This document shows positions 30,786 to 35,175 of a DNA stretch of 35,175 nucleotides, piece after piece. The number at the start of each line of letters is the position of its first letter. Position 1 is the first letter of the stretch. The position numbers and the translations under genes were made by a program. The stretch comes from Plantago elongata. Its lineage: Eukaryota > Streptophyta > Magnoliopsida > Lamiales > Plantaginaceae. Below the pieces are notes generated by a model. That model did not search any database. It was not told where the DNA came from and saw nothing but the letters and a program-made list of their open reading frames with translations. The stretch spans positions 1-35,175 of the forward strand of contig JAYMSP010001181.1 in assembly GCA_036897095.1 (NCBI GenBank), given 5' to 3'.

Positions 30786-32600
30786 GGGTTATAACATGAT
30801 GGAAGAAACAAAAAGAGAAAAAAGATATAGTAAGAAAAAACTAAAAAGCATGTCATTTGCCACCCCTTGGCACTTTTTCTCTTTAAATAATCAATGCCAC
30901 ATCAGGTACTTTGCTTTGCTGCAAATCTTACTTCTCAAGCTGCATGGATTAGCTTTTCTTTCTTTCTCTACACTGTTTGCTATATAAGATCTGCATGCAT
31001 GCAAATATTTACAAAATTTACATTGTAAGTAACATTTTTGTCTCTATGTATGTGCTAGCTAGATAAGGAGTTGTCTCTATGTATCTGCTAGGCTGCTAGC
31101 TAACTTAGTGCTCATGTAGGGAAAACGGCATATATGGTACTTCCATTAAGTTCGCTAGGCTGCTACAAGTAATTAAGGTCGTGTAAGAAGTCACAAATTC
31201 AGGATCTTTCGCTTCACAATTCATTTGATAAATGAAATCATGGACACTAATTAGGTTCAAGGCCAAACCGACCACTCCAATAGCACTCATCCACAAACCG
31301 GTTACAAGTGCCAATAACATAAAAATATAAAAGCAGTGTTTATTAGAAAAATTAACCCCAAATATTTGGGACTATGTTGAATTAGGCTTTGAGTTTAAGG
31401 GTTGAATTAAGGTTTGGTATCTATGAATTTTTTATTATTATTTAATTGGAGAATAAAGATCAACTTTTTGGTAATTAAAATTTAATTAGTTTACATTGAC
31501 TATATATATAATTATTACACAACTATTAACTTTGTGCAATTAGCAAATGATTTTAATTTAATTACTCATTATGCCATGCTTTGATGGTTATTCTTTGTTG
31601 GGATATGAGGTTAACCCAAATCCACGTGGGAACAAGTCATTTGATACATTACCCACCTGAACACCATATGGTTAGGGATCTTAATATAAATTATTCTAAG
31701 AATTTCACTTACTTAAGATTAAACTAAGATAATTCTTGGACAGAAACGAAGAAAACCCTAGTACATAAACAATTGAAGTAACTAGTTGGGTTGATTTTGT
31801 GTTCATAACTGTAAACTGAAAACGAATGTTCGTTTCACATGCTAATTGGATCTCATGAATTGATCCAGTGCTTCTGATATCTGTCAGAATTGTTACAGAA
31901 CTCAAGTTTATCATCCCGACAGAATATATCGCTGATCACGATGACAAAGATACTGCTCTACTTGCACATATACTAATTTACAAACAATTGATTATGATGC
32001 TTTAACAACTTCATGTTAACGTGATCACTTATGAGTTATGATAAGTAACATTATTACGGCTAATTGGCTAAAGATGAGACAAACGCTTTTAGAGGAAGAA
32101 TTTATAAGGTGAAATTTGATTATGATGATTGGAAATTAGTAAATGTATGTCTAAGTGTTTAGGTTCCAACCCAAGAAACATCATGCCTTAATTATGAGCA
32201 CGGTATATATAAGCCGGCTCGAGGTTCTGGTATATAAAAGATTAGAAATGGTATACCTCGTTAATTGCGGTGTCTATAGATTTTATAAATAAATTATAAA
32301 TTAATTACTAAACATATTTAACTTTATTTGATGTGAAATACCTAAACTCTATACATTAATTTTATTTAAATTTCCTGAAATATTACTTAATTAGAAATTT
32401 AATTGAAAAAAATTAATAATATTACAAATACATCATAGAATAGCAAATTATACCAGATAATTGTAATGACCTAGAAGTGCAATTTAACATAAGAGATATT
32501 AATTAAAAAATTAAATATATTCATTGTTTTACTAAAGCAATTGATGTAGTATATCTTTATTGATTTAAGATAAATGCTAAGGTACATAGAGATGCCTTCT
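30786..32600. other. Intergenic DNA upstream of the NAC gene
   Basis: AT-rich with short open frames lacking any family resemblance. An ACGTGG-containing site lies at about 31624. No gene, RNA or transposon end was recognised. Confidence 0.4.
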
Positions 32601-33900
32601 AAAAAGCATGACGGATAAAAAAATTCAATAGTCGGTGTTTATGGTGGCTGACTTTTAAAATATGAGGCAACATACATTTCGACGAAATAGTGATCGAAGT
32701 GAGTTAGACGATTCTCATCACAGTCGGGTTCTGAAATTGAGTAGTCTAATCGAGTCGTAAACACACACAGGTTCTATAGTCGTGATAAGGTACATGTGAG
32801 CCAAAGTTTGATCCGTATACACACAACGTTTCATGTAGAAATAACAATTGAGATGGGCCAAGAGGTGTTGTGTGTGGTGTGAGGTTGTGGGCGGAGAAAA
32901 AATGAAATATCATTTTTTAGTAGCCGGTTGTTGGAAAATAGAAGAAGGGCGCTTAACAAATTGCAAAAATGAACTGACACTTTAACAGGACAATTGAGTT
33001 TCTTACATGTGATTGTTAGAGAATAGAGAAGAAGTGCTAACGAATTTACAAAAATGAAATTACACTTTTACAAGTGAAATGACAATTCATATCCCACATT
33101 TAGGCTTATTATATTATTTTAATTTAACTTATGAAGAGCTTCGAAGATACTAATATACATACACTAATCACTATCACTCGTGCTCACTTTAAACTTTTTA
33201 GAGAGGCTCAGATAGTTGATTAATTATAATATGGGTGGAGATGTTAACGTTGAAAGTCGATCCCAGAATCATGTGGTTCTCTAGCTAATTCACGAGTGCA
33301 TTTCATTGATCTACAAACTCGAACGAACTTGTAGATATGTCTAAAAACTTTTCAAATATGTTAATGCACTCGTAGTCGATTTCAATCTTTTTTTTTAAAG
33401 AAGTCGTTCGCGTGAAAATTTAATGTAGGATGTAGTGTGTGTCTGTGGATACAGTAATATAATTTCATTCCACTTATAAGCTTGAATTTGTAGAGAGATG
33501 TAGAATCAAAAGTAATCAATTTGTCAATAGGAGTCAAGTGACCCGGCTGGACTTAACTCTAACACCCACAAAAAACATTATATAGTCATACCGATAAGGT
33601 TCACTTTTAACTTGGAATGCATCATAAGAACTAGAAAGTTAAGTGTGACGATTGGAGTTTTCTAATGCACAAAACACACACGAGTGATAATAAACCGCAC
33701 AAGATATTATCCAGCAGGCACTCATATGTCATGCAGACTCGCAAGCAAACGGAGCATTAAAATTACAATATACTTACCTAAGATAAATGAATATTGGAAA
33801 GTGAATATGTATTACACATTTGAGTAGTGTTATAAAAGCTCCATTTTTTTTTCAAATGTTTCCTAGGTTATTATACTACAGTTAACTATAATTGAAGCAT
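32601..33900. other. Intergenic DNA with a ~70-bp imperfect duplication
   Basis: About 32932-33000 and 33013-33085 are related: GTTGGAAAATAGAAGAAGGG... and GTTAGAGAATAGAGAAGAAG..., each followed by an AACAAATT/AACGAATT and a CAAAAATGAA block, then ACTTT.ACA and a GACAATT. No gene is seen, and the rest is unremarkable. Confidence 0.45.
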
Positions 33901-33904
33901 TTGA

Positions 33905-34382
33905 GGAGTGGATATTTTCGGCAGCACCGCTGTCGTGTTAGGCATGTTCAGATATTATCCAAATAATAGTTTTATTGTCGTAAGGGTTGATGGATGTGTA
34001 TTCCACACCAACGTGCACCACAGTGCGAACATCGGTAAAATAGACACTACCAGATTATATTATTAATTGACGGTGGATTGTATCCTATAAAACTGTTCGC
34101 GAGGTTGAGATTCAGTTTAGAGGTGAAAGACAGATGTGGCTTGCAGACTAAGCTGGTTGCGGTTTATGTTGAGTGTTTCCTGTGGTAGTGTAGTTACTGG
34201 TGTTGAGTGTTGGATTTCGTGTTAATTTTAGTTGTAATTTGTGTGGACAACTCTATAGTCGTGGTTTAGAACTTGATCCATGATTTGAACAATGTTTTCC
34301 TTTTTTCCTTTGTATTTGTTTGGTAGGAGCATTACTTGTGCTCTTGGCTCTCTTTAATCAAAAAATTAATTGTTTCAAAGTA
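33905..34382 (+). repeat. Unclassified dispersed repeat, copy A
   Basis: Aligns over its whole ~475 bp with copy B (34593-35070). Shared blocks include GGGTTGATGGATGTGTAT, AACTGTTCGCGAGGTTGAGA and GAGCATTACTTGTGCTCTTGG. Copy A has lost any long reading frame. Both end in TCTTTAAT(A/C)AAAAAA-like tails, which suggests a retroelement 3' end, possibly LINE-like, though no reverse transcriptase is visible. Confidence 0.75.
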
Positions 34383-34592
34383 AAAAAAGAAACATAAATT
34401 ATTATTTAAACAATAATGATTTACTTGGCCCGTTAGGTCTGAAACTTCTTAGTTTGTCATATCTTGAGTGTCAATGAGAGAAGTATCTTGATCTAGTTTT
34501 TATTTTGAGGGGTCCTTGGTCACGTTTTAAATTTCTTGCCACTTGACCTGAAAGATGGCATAGGGTGGAAGAACATGATTAAGAATGGGTCC

Positions 34593-35070
34593 GGAGTGGA
34601 TATATGGTGTTTCAACATCACGGTTGTCGTGTTGGACATGTCCAGATACTACCTAAAAACGACTTTAGTGTCGTGAGGGTTGATGGATGTGTATACCAAA
34701 CCAGCACGCACCTAAGTGCGGATATCTGTAAAATAGATACTACCGGATTAGCTACTGAATTGACGGTGGCTTGTCCTAGTATGAAACTGTTCGCGAGGTT
34801 GAGATCCAGTGTTGATGGTGAAGATAGGTGTGGTGTGCAGAATAAGCAGATTGAGGCGCATGTTGAGTATCCCCTGGTGTTTGAAGTAGTTACTGTGTTG
34901 TTGAGATGTGGATTTCATGTCACTTTTTGTTGTAATTGGTTTTGGTAATTCTTTAGTTGTGGCTTAGTACTTGATCAATGGTTTGGACAATTTGTCTAAA
35001 TTTTCCATTGTAACTGTTCGTTGAGAGCATTACTTGTGCTCTTGGATCTTTTTTAATAAAAAAGTTAGCC
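34593..35070 (+). repeat. Unclassified dispersed repeat, copy B, with an open frame
   Basis: Same direction as copy A, about 690 bp downstream. It keeps a 114-codon open frame (34604-34948; starts MVFQHHGCRVGHVQILPKND) that I cannot assign to a family, followed by a noncoding part and the tail CTCTTGGATCTTTTTTAATA. The 3' portion also matches 13520-13712. It may be the end of an element-encoded protein plus 3' UTR. Confidence 0.75.
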
Positions 35071-35130
35071 GTTTTAAAACTATATATTTTTTACTATATT
35101 AAAATACAACTTTTGCGGTGTAATAAATCC

Positions 35131-35131
35131 C

Positions 35132-35175
<44 letters not shown>
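35131..35175. repeat. (AT)n microsatellite at the window edge
   Basis: CTATATATATATACATATAT continues as uninterrupted AT to the end of the window, so its full length is unknown. Confidence 0.95.

Noticed and set aside
31105-31320. 71-codon minus-strand hydrophobic frame
   Set aside because: Short, with no homology recognised, no promoter or splice context; probably chance.

Overview
This is a piece of a plant nuclear genome, almost certainly a eudicot. The AT-rich DNA holds intron-containing genes with GT-AG borders, plastid-targeted proteins, and typical plant repeats (Stowaway- and Tourist-like MITEs, a hAT-like element with an 8-bp target duplication, LTR-like sequence). The species cannot be fixed from the sequence. 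The exon models below were assembled by hand from frame, splice borders and family resemblance.

Layout. 398-3699 (-): six-exon phytoene synthase gene (PSY), the entry enzyme of carotenoid synthesis, with an in-frame TGA in exon 5 that would remove the last quarter of the protein. 4.5-17.4 kb: gene-poor, repeat-filled stretch with a 29-bp tandem repeat, MITEs, SINE-like remnants, an 880-bp element with long terminal inverted repeats, a 3-kb structure with ~400-bp inverted arms, and a few short coding-like fragments. 17810-22265 (+): fifteen-exon sucrose synthase gene of the SUS5/SUS6 type (841 codons), whose first intron begins with GC. 22585-23463 (-): intronless GT31-family galactosyltransferase-like gene, tail to tail with the sucrose synthase. 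24216-24848 (-): intronless plastid NifU-like iron-sulfur scaffold (NFU1-like). About 25.3-26.8 kb: LTR-like DNA interrupted by a hAT-like element with a perfect 8-bp target duplication. 27638-30556 (-): six-exon NAC transcription factor of the NAC045/NAC086 type (575 aa). 30.7-35.2 kb: intergenic DNA ending in two diverged copies of an unidentified repeat (a third partial copy lies at 13.5 kb) and an (AT)n run.

The genes are independent transcription units. Two points tie the window together. PSY and NAC086 also lie close together in Arabidopsis (recalled loci At5g17230 and At5g17260), so PSY-NAC linkage here is probably ancestral microsynteny. SUS5/SUS6 and NAC045/NAC086 are both known for roles in phloem sieve elements. 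The strongest candidates for a second look are the nonsense codon in PSY, the GC donor in the sucrose synthase, and the unclassified inverted-repeat and dispersed-repeat elements. I see no previously undescribed multi-gene system.
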